Shown here: positions 35,839-45,983 of the stretch, one piece after another
How the letters are laid out: every line of letters starts with the position of its first letter
Numbering within the stretch: the first letter of the stretch is position 1
DNA from: Micromonospora fulviviridis
GTDB lineage: Bacteria > Actinomycetota > Actinomycetes > Mycobacteriales > Micromonosporaceae
NCBI RefSeq assembly: GCF_014648395.1
Contig: NZ_BMRA01000001.1
Coordinates: 310,001-374,000, forward strand
Reading direction: 5' to 3'
DNA: 64,000 nucleotides
Notes under the pieces: generated by a model
The model's input: the letters and a program-made list of their open reading frames with translations, nothing else
Databases searched by the model: none
Told to the model about the DNA's origin: nothing
Position numbers and translations under genes: made by a program

Positions 35839-37302
35839 TCAGTCACCTTCGCTTGCGGCTCCGGTGGAGTCCGACGCACCCTCGCGGGCCCGCTGCGCCG
35901 CCTCGGCAGCCGCCGTGCCGGACCGCTTGCGCAGCACCCAGCCCTCGACGTTGCGCTGCTGACCCCGGGCCACCGCCATGGCGCCCGGCGGCACATCCGC
36001 GATGATCACCGAGCCGGCCGCCGTGTACGCCCCGTCGCCCACCCGCACCGGCGCCACGAACATGTTGTCCGCCCCGGTACGCGCGTGACTGCCGATCGTG
36101 GTGTGGTGCTTGCGCACACCGTCGTAGTTGACGAACACCGTCGCCGCGCCGATGTTGCTGTGCTCGCCGATCGTCGCGTCCCCCACGTACGACAGGTGCG
36201 GCACCTTCGAGCCCTCACCGATCGCGGCCTTCTTCGTCTCCACGAACGTGCCGACCTTCGCCTTGCGGCCCAGCCGCGACTCCGGCCGCAGGTACGCGTA
36301 CGGCCCGACGCTCGCCTCCGGGCCCACCTCGGCGCCCACCGCGTGGCTGCGCACCACGCTCGCGCCCGCGCCGACCGTGGTGTCCACCAGCGTCGTGTCC
36401 GGACCGACCAGCGCACCCGCGCCGACCACCGTCGCGCCCTGGAGCTGGGTGTTCTGGTCGATCACCGCGTCCCGCTCGACGGTCACCGTCACGTCGATCC
36501 AGGTGGTGTGCGGGTCAAGGATGCTCACCCCGGTCCGCATCCAGCCCTCGTTCACCCGGTCCCGCAGCAGCCGCCGCAGCGCGGCCAGCTCGACCCGGTC
36601 GTTGCAGCCCAGCGTCTCCACGTGGTCGGCGGCGCAGTGCACCGCCACCGGCTCCCCCGCGTCCCGGAGCAGGCCGAAGACGTCGGTCAGGTACTCCTCG
36701 CCCTGGTCGTTGTCGGTGGAGAGCTTGCCCAGCGCGTCCCGCAGCCGCGCCACGTCGAACGCGTAGATGCCCGCGTTGATCTCCCGCAGCGCGCGCTGCT
36801 CCGGCGTGGCGTCACGCTCCTCGACGATCTGCGCCAGCCGCCCCTGCGCGTCCCGCACGATCCGGCCCAGGCCGGTCGGGTCGGGCACCTCGGCGGCCAG
36901 CACGGTCGCCGCCGCGCCGGCGCCCTCGTGCGCCTCGACCAGGGCCGCCACGGTCTCCGCCCGCAGCAGCGGCACGTCCCCGTTGATCACCACGACCGTG
37001 CCGGCCGCCTCCGGGACCGCGTCCAGCGCGATCCGGACCGCGTGGCCCGTGCCGAGCTGTTGCGCCTGGAGCACCGGGGTGGCCCCCGGGGCGATCTCGG
37101 CCAGGTGCGCGCCCACCTGGTCGGCGCCGTGGCCGACCACGACCACCGTGCGGTCCGCGCCCAGCGGCGCGGCCGCGGCCAGCACGTGACCGAGCAGGGT
37201 ACGACCGAGCAGCGGGTGCAGCACCTTGGGCAGGGCCGACTTCATCCGCTTGCCCTCACCGGCGGCGAGCACGACAACGGTGCGGAGGTGGGGCTGGGGC
37301 AC
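35839..37302 (-). CDS. glmU: bifunctional GlcNAc-1-P uridyltransferase / GlcN-1-P acetyltransferase
   Basis: A 487-residue two-domain enzyme making UDP-GlcNAc for cell wall synthesis. The N-terminal pyrophosphorylase domain has VVLAAGEGKRMKSALPKVLH and GDVPLL; from about residue 250 a left-handed beta helix with hexapeptide repeats (such as VGAGALVGPDTTLVDTTVG) ends in the acetyltransferase motifs NYDGVRKHHTTIG and DNMFVAPV. GTG at 37302 is used because GGGAG is 7 bases upstream and conservation starts at once. It is just downstream of tRNA-Gln on the same strand. Confidence 0.96.
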   Translation of the reverse strand: MPQPHLRTVVVLAAGEGKRMKSALPKVLHPLLGRTLLGHVLAAAAPLGADRTVVVVGHGADQVGAHLAEIAPGATPVLQAQQLGTGHAVRIALDAVPEAAGTVVVINGDVPLLRAETVAALVEAHEGAGAAATVLAAEVPDPTGLGRIVRDAQGRLAQIVEERDATPEQRALREINAGIYAFDVARLRDALGKLSTDNDQGEEYLTDVFGLLRDAGEPVAVHCAADHVETLGCNDRVELAALRRLLRDRVNEGWMRTGVSILDPHTTWIDVTVTVERDAVIDQNTQLQGATVVGAGALVGPDTTLVDTTVGAGASVVRSHAVGAEVGPEASVGPYAYLRPESRLGRKAKVGTFVETKKAAIGEGSKVPHLSYVGDATIGEHSNIGAATVFVNYDGVRKHHTTIGSHARTGADNMFVAPVRVGDGAYTAAGSVIIADVPPGAMAVARGQQRNVEGWVLRKRSGTAAAEAAQRAREGASDSTGAASEGD

Positions 37303-37375
37303 GACGTGGCTCCCGTCGGGACGGCGACAGTCTCGCGGCCATGCTAACCACGCGAGCGGACGCAAACAGCAGAAG

Positions 37376-37446
37376 CTCCCGGGAGAGGATTCGAACCCCT
37401 ATAATCAGGACCAAAACCTGACGTCCTGCCATTAGACGACCCGGGA
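37376..37446 (-). tRNA. tRNA-Gln (anticodon UUG)
   Basis: Read on the minus strand, a 7-bp acceptor stem (TCCCGGG with CCCGGGA), a D arm with GTCTAATGGCAGGAC, the anticodon arm TCAGG-TTTTGGT-CCTGA giving TTG at positions 34-36, and a T arm with GGTTCGAATCC form a complete cloverleaf. G is the discriminator base. No 3' CCA is encoded. It sits directly upstream of glmU. Confidence 0.97.
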
Positions 37447-37494
37447 AGGTCGAAAACGGGCAAACGGCAGCCCGTCCGGCGGCTGCCCTACACC

Positions 37495-38235
37495 TTACCG
37501 GTCGCCAGGTGGATCCTCATCGGTCATTCCCTTCATGATCCCTTCGATCCTCCAGTAGACCCGGCTCGCCCCGACGACGTGGATCGTCAGGCAGCCGCGG
37601 TAGTCGTCGCCGACGTTCTTGCGGGTGGTGAGCGGCCGGTGCCGCTTCAGCGAGGTGCGCTGGAACCGGTCGGGTGGCACCTCGACCAGCGCCGCCCACC
37701 AGCGGACCGCCGCCACCGCGTCAGCGGTCTCGTGGATGCTCACCCGGTAACGCCGGTCGGCCGGCGGCACGCCGAGCGCGTCGAGGAAACGCAGGAAGAG
37801 CGTCACCAGCATCGGATCGCTGTTCACGAACTTGATCCGACAGTCGTGCGGACGCCACGGCTTGGCCTTGCCGCCCTCGCACCAGTAGATCGCCGCGCCG
37901 ATCAGCACGAGTTCGCGGTAGCGCAGGTGACGCACCCAACGGGCGGCCGCCGCGACGGTCTCGGCCCGGGCCGCGTCGCGAGCGGCCCGGTGCCCGCTCC
38001 ACTGGTCGTCCGCGCGGGCCCGCTGACCCGCCCGGCGTCGCCTCAGCACCAGCTCCGGGTCGAGCGGCAGGTGCCGGGTCCAGAGGTAAGCGGTCGACTT
38101 CGACACCCGCAGCCGCGACGCGATCTCGCCGACCGGGCAACCCTCCCGCCGCAGGATGAGAGCCTTCGCGTACAGCTCCGGCTTGCGTCCACGGTAGGGA
38201 GGGAGGCCGGTGGCGGGAGGCTCACGGTCGGTCAC
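37495..38235 (-). CDS. HTH protein with LAGLIDADG-like C-terminal domain
   Basis: A 246-residue protein. Residues 30-57 form a helix-turn-helix (GCPVGEIASRLRVSKSTAYL), then a basic Arg/Ala helix. The C-terminal part (residues 108-240) has LIGAAIYWCEGGK, IKFVNSDPMLVTLFLRFL, YRVSIHETADA and YRGCLTIHV, a pattern I associate with single LAGLIDADG-type homing-endonuclease-like domains found without introns. Activity is not assured: the motif is degenerate. TAACCT lies 6 bases before the GTG, so the message may be leaderless. It stands just upstream of tRNA-Gln, without an integrase or att-like repeat. Confidence 0.6.
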   Translation of the reverse strand: MTDREPPATGLPPYRGRKPELYAKALILRREGCPVGEIASRLRVSKSTAYLWTRHLPLDPELVLRRRRAGQRARADDQWSGHRAARDAARAETVAAAARWVRHLRYRELVLIGAAIYWCEGGKAKPWRPHDCRIKFVNSDPMLVTLFLRFLDALGVPPADRRYRVSIHETADAVAAVRWWAALVEVPPDRFQRTSLKRHRPLTTRKNVGDDYRGCLTIHVVGASRVYWRIEGIMKGMTDEDPPGDR

Positions 38236-38355
38236 GTCGGCAGGTTAGGACGGACGTACGACAGGTCGTCCATTGACGGATCGACGTGTCCGCTGCGATC
38301 TAGCACGCTCCTGGTTACGGTGACGTAGGCGTAGCCCGTACCACTGGGAGGTGCC

Positions 38356-39327
38356 ATGTCGACCACCCTGACGGGCCCGGACAGCGGGCCGAAGCCGCTG
38401 ACCCAGGGCCACCAGTCCCCCGGCATCCTGATCGCACTCTGGGCCTTCGTGGTCGTTCCGTTCCTCGCCCTGCTGGCCGCCGTGCCGGTGGCCTGGGGTG
38501 GCTGGTTGGGCTGGACCGACCTGCTGGTGGCCGGCTTCTGGTACGTGCTGTCCGGCCTCGGCATCACCGTCGGCTACCACCGTTACTTCACCCACGGCTC
38601 GTTCAAGGCGAAACCCTGGCTGCGGGCCGTCCTGGCGGTGGCGGGTTCGTTCGCCGTGCAGGGCGAGATCATCCAGTGGGTGGCCGATCACCGGCGGCAC
38701 CACGCCTTCTCGGACCAGGAGGGCGACCCGCACTCGCCGTGGCGGTTCGGGGAGAGCATCGGTGGGCTGACCAAGGGGCTGTTCCACGCGCACGTCGGCT
38801 GGCTGTTCAACCGGGAGCTGTCGAACCGGCAGCGGTTCGCCCCGGACCTGCTGGCCGATCCGATCACCCGCCGCGTCGACCGGCTCTTCCCCGTGCTGGT
38901 GGTGGTCTCGGTGCTCGGGCCGGCGGCGATGGGCGGGTTGCTCACCGGGTCGTGGCAGGGCGCGCTGACCGCGTTCTTCTGGGGCGGGCTGGTCCGGATC
39001 GCGCTGCTGCACCACGTCACCTGGTCGATCAACTCGGTCTGCCACGTCTACGGCGAGCGTCCGTTCGCGGTGCGGCAGGGTGATCGGGCGTCGAACTTCT
39101 GGCCGTTGGCGTTGCTGTCGTTCGGGGAGAGCTGGCACAACCTGCACCACGCCGAGCCGACCAGCGCGCGGCACGGGGTGCTGCGCGGGCAGGTCGATCC
39201 GTCGGCGCGGGTGATCTGGCTGCTGGAGAAGGCGGGCGCGGCCTGGTCGGTGCGGTGGCCGAAACCGGAGCGGATCTCGGCGAAGCTGGTGGAGCCGGCG
39301 CAGGTGCGCGGCGGGCCGGCGCGGTAA
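38356..39327 (+). CDS. membrane acyl-CoA/fatty-acid desaturase
   Basis: A 323-residue di-iron desaturase with four membrane helices and the three histidine boxes HRYFTH, HRRHH and HNLHH in correct order, plus the extra HHVTWSINSVCH. This is the delta-9 acyl-CoA desaturase type that introduces double bases into membrane lipids' acyl chains (that is, cis double bonds). The ATG has GGGAGG 5 bases upstream. A TetR gene follows by about 40 bases on the same strand and may respond to acyl-CoA levels, which is inferred from position only. Confidence 0.92.
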   Translation: MSTTLTGPDSGPKPLTQGHQSPGILIALWAFVVVPFLALLAAVPVAWGGWLGWTDLLVAGFWYVLSGLGITVGYHRYFTHGSFKAKPWLRAVLAVAGSFAVQGEIIQWVADHRRHHAFSDQEGDPHSPWRFGESIGGLTKGLFHAHVGWLFNRELSNRQRFAPDLLADPITRRVDRLFPVLVVVSVLGPAAMGGLLTGSWQGALTAFFWGGLVRIALLHHVTWSINSVCHVYGERPFAVRQGDRASNFWPLALLSFGESWHNLHHAEPTSARHGVLRGQVDPSARVIWLLEKAGAAWSVRWPKPERISAKLVEPAQVRGGPAR

Positions 39328-39368
39328 CCGGTCGATGGGCGCGGGGCGGGTTTGGCAGGATGGGCCGG

Positions 39369-40052
39369 GTGACCGACGTTCCCGGCAGCGACGCCAGCCC
39401 CGCCCGCAGGCGGGCCGTCCCGGCGGCGAAGCCTTCCCGGGTACGGATGTCCGCGACCCAGCGACGCGAGCAGTTGATCTCGATCGCCCGGCAGATCTTC
39501 GCCGAGCGCGGGTTCGACGCCACGTCGATCGAGGAGGTGGCGGCTCGGGCGAAGGTCTCCAAGCCGGTGGTCTACGAGCACTTCGGCGGCAAGGAGGGTC
39601 TCTACGCCGTGGTGGTGGACCGGGAGGTCCGCTCGCTGCTGGACCGGATCACCACGGCGTTGACGGCGGGGCATCCGCGGGAGCTGCTGGAGCAGGCGGC
39701 GTTGACCCTGCTGACCTACATCGAGGAGGAGACCAGCGGGTTCCGGGTGCTGGTCCGGGAGTCGCCGCTGATGTCGGCGACGGGCAACTTCAGCAGCGTG
39801 ATGAACGACGTGGCGCACCAGGTGGAGCACATCCTGGGTGCGGAGTTCTCCAGCCGGGGCTACGACCCGAAGCTGGCGGAGCTGTACTCGCAGGCGCTGG
39901 TGGGCATGGTGGCGTTGACCGGGCGCTGGTGGTTGGAGGTGCGCAAGCCGCGGAAGGAGACGGTGGCGGCGCATCTCGTGAACCTGGCCTGGAACGGCCT
40001 GTCGCACCTGGAGGCGAAGCCGGGTCTGATCACGGTCCGCAAGCGGGGCTGA
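39369..40052 (+). CDS. TetR-family transcriptional regulator
   Basis: About 227 residues. The HTH (LISIARQIFAERGFDATSIE, then AKVSKPVVYEHFGGKEGLY) is typical; the C-terminal ligand domain has FRVLVRESPLMSATGNF and YSQALVGMVALTGRWWL. The first 30 residues are disordered and basic. Start is uncertain: ATG 9 bases upstream is possible, but AGGA at 8-base spacing favours this GTG. It follows the desaturase gene, so control of fatty-acid unsaturation is a fair guess. Confidence 0.88.
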   Translation: MTDVPGSDASPARRRAVPAAKPSRVRMSATQRREQLISIARQIFAERGFDATSIEEVAARAKVSKPVVYEHFGGKEGLYAVVVDREVRSLLDRITTALTAGHPRELLEQAALTLLTYIEEETSGFRVLVRESPLMSATGNFSSVMNDVAHQVEHILGAEFSSRGYDPKLAELYSQALVGMVALTGRWWLEVRKPRKETVAAHLVNLAWNGLSHLEAKPGLITVRKRG

Positions 40053-40059
40053 GCCGGGC

Positions 40060-40533
40060 TCAGCGGTGAGCCTCCGCGATGGGGTGTTCGCGGCGGCGCC
40101 GTTCGTCCGCGGCGTGCTCGTCGGTGCCGACCTTGTCGTAGAGGCCGGTGGCGAGCAGGACCAGCCCGAACACCAGCGAGATGAGAACGGTCGCCATCGA
40201 GAAGTTGAGGAAGTTCGCCGAGGTCTGGAGCACGGCCATCATGAGGATGCCGGTGACCAGGAAGACCACCCCGGCGGTCAGGTTCATGTAGTGGCCGAGG
40301 TTGCCGCGGCGGGACGCGCCGATGATGAGGAAGGCGCCGAAGACCACGGAGACCAGCGCGAACGCCAGGTTGGTGCGGAGGCCGAGGGCCGTGGTGTTCT
40401 CCCGGCTGAAGAGCCCGTCGCCCCAGGTCTCGAAGACCCCGTAGACGCCGAAGACCAGGATGTAGAGGCCGATGAGCCCGGACAGCACCCGGTAGAGCGG
40501 CCGGGCGGGGTGGTTCACCGGGATGTGCGCCAT
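40060..40533 (-). CDS. DUF4383 membrane protein
   Basis: A 157-residue protein with four membrane helices, starting MAHIPVNHPARPLYRVLSGL, the signature opening of DUF4383. The loop NLGHYMNLTAG and the ending GLYDKVGTDEHAADERRR complete it. Function is unknown. It is 36% or more alike by eye to the next gene upstream, a tandem paralogue. Convergent with the TetR gene, with only 7 bases between the stops. Confidence 0.85.
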   Translation of the reverse strand: MAHIPVNHPARPLYRVLSGLIGLYILVFGVYGVFETWGDGLFSRENTTALGLRTNLAFALVSVVFGAFLIIGASRRGNLGHYMNLTAGVVFLVTGILMMAVLQTSANFLNFSMATVLISLVFGLVLLATGLYDKVGTDEHAADERRRREHPIAEAHR

Positions 40534-40605
40534 GGGAGCCTCCGGTCTGGTGACTGATTTGGCGCAATTGTCCCCCGCGCGGCCCGCTCCCGTCCCCGGA
40601 AAACG

Positions 40606-40635
40606 CCGAAGGCCCGGCGGATGCCGGGCCTTCGG
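40606..40635 (-). terminator. terminator between the two DUF4383 genes
   Basis: A 13-bp perfect stem (40606-40618 with 40623-40635, core GAAGGCCCGGC) over a 4-nt loop, followed on the minus strand by CGTTTTCC. It ends the first DUF4383 transcript, so the two paralogues have separate units. Confidence 0.85.
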
Positions 40636-40647
40636 GTATGGCTGGGG

Positions 40648-41103
40648 TCAGAGGACCAGCCGGGCCTTCTGCCAGGCCTCGTGCTCGTCGTCGGTGCCGA
40701 CCTTGCCGTACATGCCGGCCATCAGGAGCACCAGGGAGAGGGTGAGCACCACGATGTCGGTCAGGATCGAGAAGTTGAAGATGTTGGCGTCGGTGTGGAG
40801 GAACGCCAGCTCGGCCAGGCCGAGGACCATCAGGACGTAGGCGAGCCACTGGTTGATCGCCACATCGAGGTTGCGGCCGATCACGGTGCCGAGCAGGATC
40901 GCGGCCCCGAGCAGGATCGCGAGCATCGAGAAGCCGAGGTTGGTGCCCTGGCCGAGGACCTTGGTGTCGTCCTGGGCGAGGACGTCGTTGCCGGCGCTGG
41001 CGATGATGCCGAGCACGCCGAACACGACGAAGTACAGACCAACGAGCCCGCCGATCGCCCGGTAGACAGGCCGCGCGGGGTGGTTGACGGGGGTGTGGGC
41101 CAT
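40648..41103 (-). CDS. DUF4383 membrane protein (paralogue)
   Basis: A 151-residue, four-helix protein opening MAHTPVNHPARPVYRAIGGL, nearly the same as its downstream neighbour, and ending GMYGKVGTDDEHEAWQ. The middle differs (GRNLDVAINQWLAYVLMVLG), indicating an old duplication. Function unknown. It lies 92 bases downstream of the ABC-F gene on the same strand and is followed by a T-tailed terminator. Confidence 0.85.
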   Translation of the reverse strand: MAHTPVNHPARPVYRAIGGLVGLYFVVFGVLGIIASAGNDVLAQDDTKVLGQGTNLGFSMLAILLGAAILLGTVIGRNLDVAINQWLAYVLMVLGLAELAFLHTDANIFNFSILTDIVVLTLSLVLLMAGMYGKVGTDDEHEAWQKARLVL

Positions 41104-41195
41104 CTCTGCGTCTCCAAGACCGAACGGGAAAGGGGTCGCCTGCGATTGTCCCGTACGCCCGTCAGTGACGCCGCACACCCCCCACCCGGTCGGGC

Positions 41196-42995
<1,800 letters not shown>

Positions 42996-43083
42996 GGACC
43001 CACCTTTCATGATCAAAGGCGCCCCGGTGCCCGGGACGCCCACCTCAAGGGTACGCGGACCGGGCCGGCGGGGCCGGCGGGGC

Positions 43084-44037
43084 TCAGACGATGCGGGCGC
43101 CGGCGACCGGGCCGTGCGCGACCCGGGCCTCCCGGCAGACGCCGGCTGCCGTGAGGTCGGCGGCGATCCGCCCGGCGTGTGCCTCGTCGGTGGCGAGGAA
43201 GACGCAGGTCGGGCCGGAGCCGGAGACGAGGCCGGCGAGCGCCCCGGCCGCCTCACCCGCCTTGAGCGTCTCGGCCAGCGACGGGCGCATGGTCAGCGCG
43301 GCGGCCTGGAGGTCGTTGCCGAGGGCGGCGGCGAGCACCCGCGGGTCGCGCTGGCGCAGCGCGCCGAGCAGCCCGTCGGTGCTGCCCAGCGGCTCCCCCG
43401 CGGTGCCGGCGTCGCGGAGCCGGTCCAGCTCCCGGTAGGCGGCCGGGGTGGAGAGGCCACCGTCGGCGACGGCCACCACCCAGTGCCAGGAGGTGGGGCG
43501 GGCCAGCACCGGGCTGACCGCCTCGCCCCGCCCGGTGCCGAGCGCGGTGCCGCCGTGGATCAGGAACGGCACGTCGGAGCCGAGGTCGGCGGCGATCCCG
43601 GCCAGTTCGTCGCGGGACAGCCCGGTGCCCCAGAGCGCGTCGCAGGCGACCAGCGCGGCGGCCGCGTCGGCGCTGCCGCCGGCCAGCCCGCCGGCGAGCG
43701 GGATCTGCTTGCGCAGGTGCAGCCGGGCGTGCGGCAGGACGCCCGCGTAGCCGGCGAGGGCGTGGGCGGCCCGGATCACCAGGTTGGTGTCGTCCAGGGC
43801 CAGCTCGCCGGCGCCCTCGCCCTCCATGGTGAGGGTCAGCGTGTCGCCCCGGCGGGCGGTCAGCTCGTCGTAGATGGAGATCGCGTGGTAGACGGTGTTC
43901 AGCTCGTGGTAGCCGTCCCGGCGCAGCGGCCCCACCCCGAGGTGCAGGTTGACCTTGGCCGGCACCCGCACCTTCACCGGGCCGCTGGCCCCGCGCCGCT
44001 GCCCGTCCTCGTCGTCCGGTCGCCAGGCCTCGGTCAC
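43084..44037 (-). CDS. ispE: 4-diphosphocytidyl-2-C-methyl-D-erythritol kinase
   Basis: A 317-residue GHMP kinase of the MEP isoprenoid pathway. Early KVNLHLGVGPLRRDGYHEL, the ATP loop PLAGGLAGGSADAAAAL and the third motif LVSGSGPTCVFLA are typical. The first 20 residues are poorly conserved. The GTG start overlaps the stop of a 16-codon frame by four bases (GTGA), so translation may be coupled to it. It lies between rsmA and the ABC-F gene as in many actinobacteria. Confidence 0.95.
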   Translation of the reverse strand: MTEAWRPDDEDGQRRGASGPVKVRVPAKVNLHLGVGPLRRDGYHELNTVYHAISIYDELTARRGDTLTLTMEGEGAGELALDDTNLVIRAAHALAGYAGVLPHARLHLRKQIPLAGGLAGGSADAAAALVACDALWGTGLSRDELAGIAADLGSDVPFLIHGGTALGTGRGEAVSPVLARPTSWHWVVAVADGGLSTPAAYRELDRLRDAGTAGEPLGSTDGLLGALRQRDPRVLAAALGNDLQAAALTMRPSLAETLKAGEAAGALAGLVSGSGPTCVFLATDEAHAGRIAADLTAAGVCREARVAHGPVAGARIV

Positions 44038-44084
44038 GGGGCGATGTCCCGAGGGCGCAGGCGGATGTCGAACGGCTTCTGCAC
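44034..44084 (-). CDS. 16-codon upstream reading frame coupled to ispE
   Basis: GTG at 44084 is preceded by GAGGAG with a 6-base gap, a better ribosome site than ispE itself has, and encodes VQKPFDIRLRPRDIAP before TGA. The stop overlaps the ispE GTG (GTGA). It fills most of the rsmA-ispE gap. It may be a coupling leader peptide, or the end of a small gene of which the start is further up (a TTG would add nine residues). No family recognised. Confidence 0.45.
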   Translation of the reverse strand: MQKPFDIRLRPRDIAP

Positions 44085-44121
44085 GGTCAGCTCCTCGGCG
44101 GGGTCGGGCAACGGCGCCAGC

Positions 44122-45000
44122 CTAACGGGCGGCGGCCGGAGCGGTCGGGGCCGACGCGGCGATGGCGGCGAACTGCTCCACGGTGAGTGACTCGCCGCGG
44201 GCGCCGGGGTCGACGCCGGCGGCGGTGAGCGCCGCGGCGGCCCGGTCGGCGCCGCCGGCCCAGCCCGCGAGGGCGGCGCGCAGGGTCTTGCGGCGCTGCG
44301 CGAACGCCGCGTCGACCACGGCGAAGACGGCCTCCCGGGGTACGTCGGCGCGGGGCGGCTCGCGCCGGGTGAAGGCGACCAGCCCGGAGTCGACGTTCGG
44401 CACCGGCCAGAAGACGTTCGGCGGGACCTTGCCGGCGGCCCGGGACCGGGCGTACCAGGCGAGCTTGACCGACGGGATGCCGTACACCTTGGAGCCGGGA
44501 CCGGCGACGAGCCGGTCGGCGACCTCCTTCTGCACCATCACGAGGCCGTGCCGCAGGGTGGGCAGCTCGGCGAGCAGGTGCAGCACCACGGGCACGGCCA
44601 CGTTGTACGGCAGGTTCGCCACCAGCGCGGTCGGCGCCGGGTCGGCCAGCTCGGCTGCGGTGACCCGCAGCGCGTCGCCGGGGTGCACGGTGAGCCGGGC
44701 GGCGTCCGGGCCGGCGAAGCGGGCGGCGGTCTCCGGCAGCGCGGCGGCCAGGGTGGGGTCGAGTTCCACGGCGTGCACGTGCGCGGCCACCGGGAGCAGG
44801 GCCAGGGTGAGCGAGCCGAGCCCGGGGCCGACCTCCAGCGCCACGTCGTCCGGGGCGAGCCCGGCGGTGGTGACGATCCGGCGGACGGTGTTGGGGTCGT
44901 GCACGAAGTTCTGGCCGAGCTTCTTCGTCGGCGACACGCCGAGCCGCGCGGCGAGTTCCCGGATCTCCGCCGGGCCGAGGAGACCGGTCACGCCGGGCAT
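44122..45000 (-). CDS. rsmA: 16S rRNA dimethyladenosine transferase
   Basis: A 292-residue SAM enzyme (KsgA) that dimethylates two adjacent adenines near the 3' end of 16S r[24 protein letters not shown] motif [13 protein letters not shown], and the catalytic [10 protein letters not shown] are clear. An Ala-rich C-terminal tail of about 10 residues is extra. The ATG is just 4 bases after tatD; GTG nine bases further in has better Shine-Dalgarno spacing and is an alternative start. Confidence 0.96.
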   Translation of the reverse strand: MPGVTGLLGPAEIRELAARLGVSPTKKLGQNFVHDPNTVRRIVTTAGLAPDDVALEVGPGLGSLTLALLPVAAHVHAVELDPTLAAALPETAARFAGPDAARLTVHPGDALRVTAAELADPAPTALVANLPYNVAVPVVLHLLAELPTLRHGLVMVQKEVADRLVAGPGSKVYGIPSVKLAWYARSRAAGKVPPNVFWPVPNVDSGLVAFTRREPPRADVPREAVFAVVDAAFAQRRKTLRAALAGWAGGADRAAAALTAAGVDPGARGESLTVEQFAAIAASAPTAPAAAR

Positions 45001-45004
45001 CCTT

Positions 45005-45889
45005 TCACCACGGCCCGAACGCGCGCTCGCCGGTCGCGGAGATCGCCGCGCAGAGCTCGTCGAGGTCGGTCCCGGTGGTGTCGGCCAGGAACCGGACGGT
45101 CAGCGGGATCAGGTACGAGGCGTTGGGCCGCCCCCGGTGCGGCATCGGGGTGAGGTAGGGCGCGTCGGTCTCCACCAGCAGCTGCCCGGGCGGGGTGACC
45201 GCGGCGGCCTCGCGCAGCGCCGTGGCGCTGCCGAAGGTGACCGTGCCGGCGAAGCTGAGCAGGTAGCCACGGCGGACGCACTCGCGGGCGAAGTCGGCGT
45301 CGCCGGAGAAGCAGTGCAGCACCACGGTGTCCGGCGCGCCCTCGTCGTCGAGGATCCGCAGCACGTCGGCGTGCGCGTCCCGGTCGTGGATGACCAGCGC
45401 CTTGCCGTACCGCTTGGCGATGGCGATGTGCGCCCGGAAGCTCTCCTCCTGCGCGGCCCGCCCCTCGTCGCCGGTGCGGAAGAAGTCCATCCCGGTCTCG
45501 CCGATGCCGCGGACGCGGCTCCGGCCGGCGAGGGCCTCGATCTCGCGCAGCGCCTCGTCCAGGTCGGCCAGGCGGGGCGCCTCGTTCGGGTGCAGCGCCA
45601 CGGTGGCCAGCACCGCGCCGTAGCGCTCGGCGACGTCGGCGCTCCACCGGGACGACTCGACGTCCACGCCCACCTGCACCAGCCGGTCCACGCCGACGCC
45701 GGCGGCCACCGCGATCGCCGCCGCCACCGGGTCGTCGGCCGGACCGCCGGGCACGCCGGCCTCGCTGACGGTGATGTCCAGGTGGGTGTGGCTGTCCAGC
45801 ACGGGAACCGCCAGCGCCTCCGGGGCGGGCGGGAACTCGCCGGCCCGGCGGGCGGCGCGCTGCTTGCGGGTTTCGGTCTGCTCGCTCAT
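45005..45889 (-). CDS. tatD: TatD-family metal-dependent hydrolase/DNase
   Basis: A 294-residue TIM-barrel hydrolase. Metal ligands appear in [34 protein letters not shown] and [12 protein letters not shown]. TatD proteins are 3'-5' exonucleases thought to act in DNA repair or quality control. The first 25 residues are basic and disordered. It precedes rsmA by 4 bases; in many actinobacteria an rpf gene stands between these two, and none does here. Confidence 0.93.
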   Translation of the reverse strand: MSEQTETRKQRAARRAGEFPPAPEALAVPVLDSHTHLDITVSEAGVPGGPADDPVAAAIAVAAGVGVDRLVQVGVDVESSRWSADVAERYGAVLATVALHPNEAPRLADLDEALREIEALAGRSRVRGIGETGMDFFRTGDEGRAAQEESFRAHIAIAKRYGKALVIHDRDAHADVLRILDDEGAPDTVVLHCFSGDADFARECVRRGYLLSFAGTVTFGSATALREAAAVTPPGQLLVETDAPYLTPMPHRGRPNASYLIPLTVRFLADTTGTDLDELCAAISATGERAFGPW

Positions 45890-45983
45890 CGCGGCCAGCA
45901 TCACACACCGCCACCGGCCGGCGTTTCCGGACCGCCACCGACTGTTCACGTGCGCAACATCTGTCGCGCCTACGGTCCGGGGC

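Noticed and set aside
37376-38235. tRNA-Gln with a neighbouring HTH gene as the edge of an integrative element
   Set aside because: No integrase, no repeat of the tRNA 3' end, and the gene lies on the 5' side of the tRNA. The surroundings are housekeeping genes.
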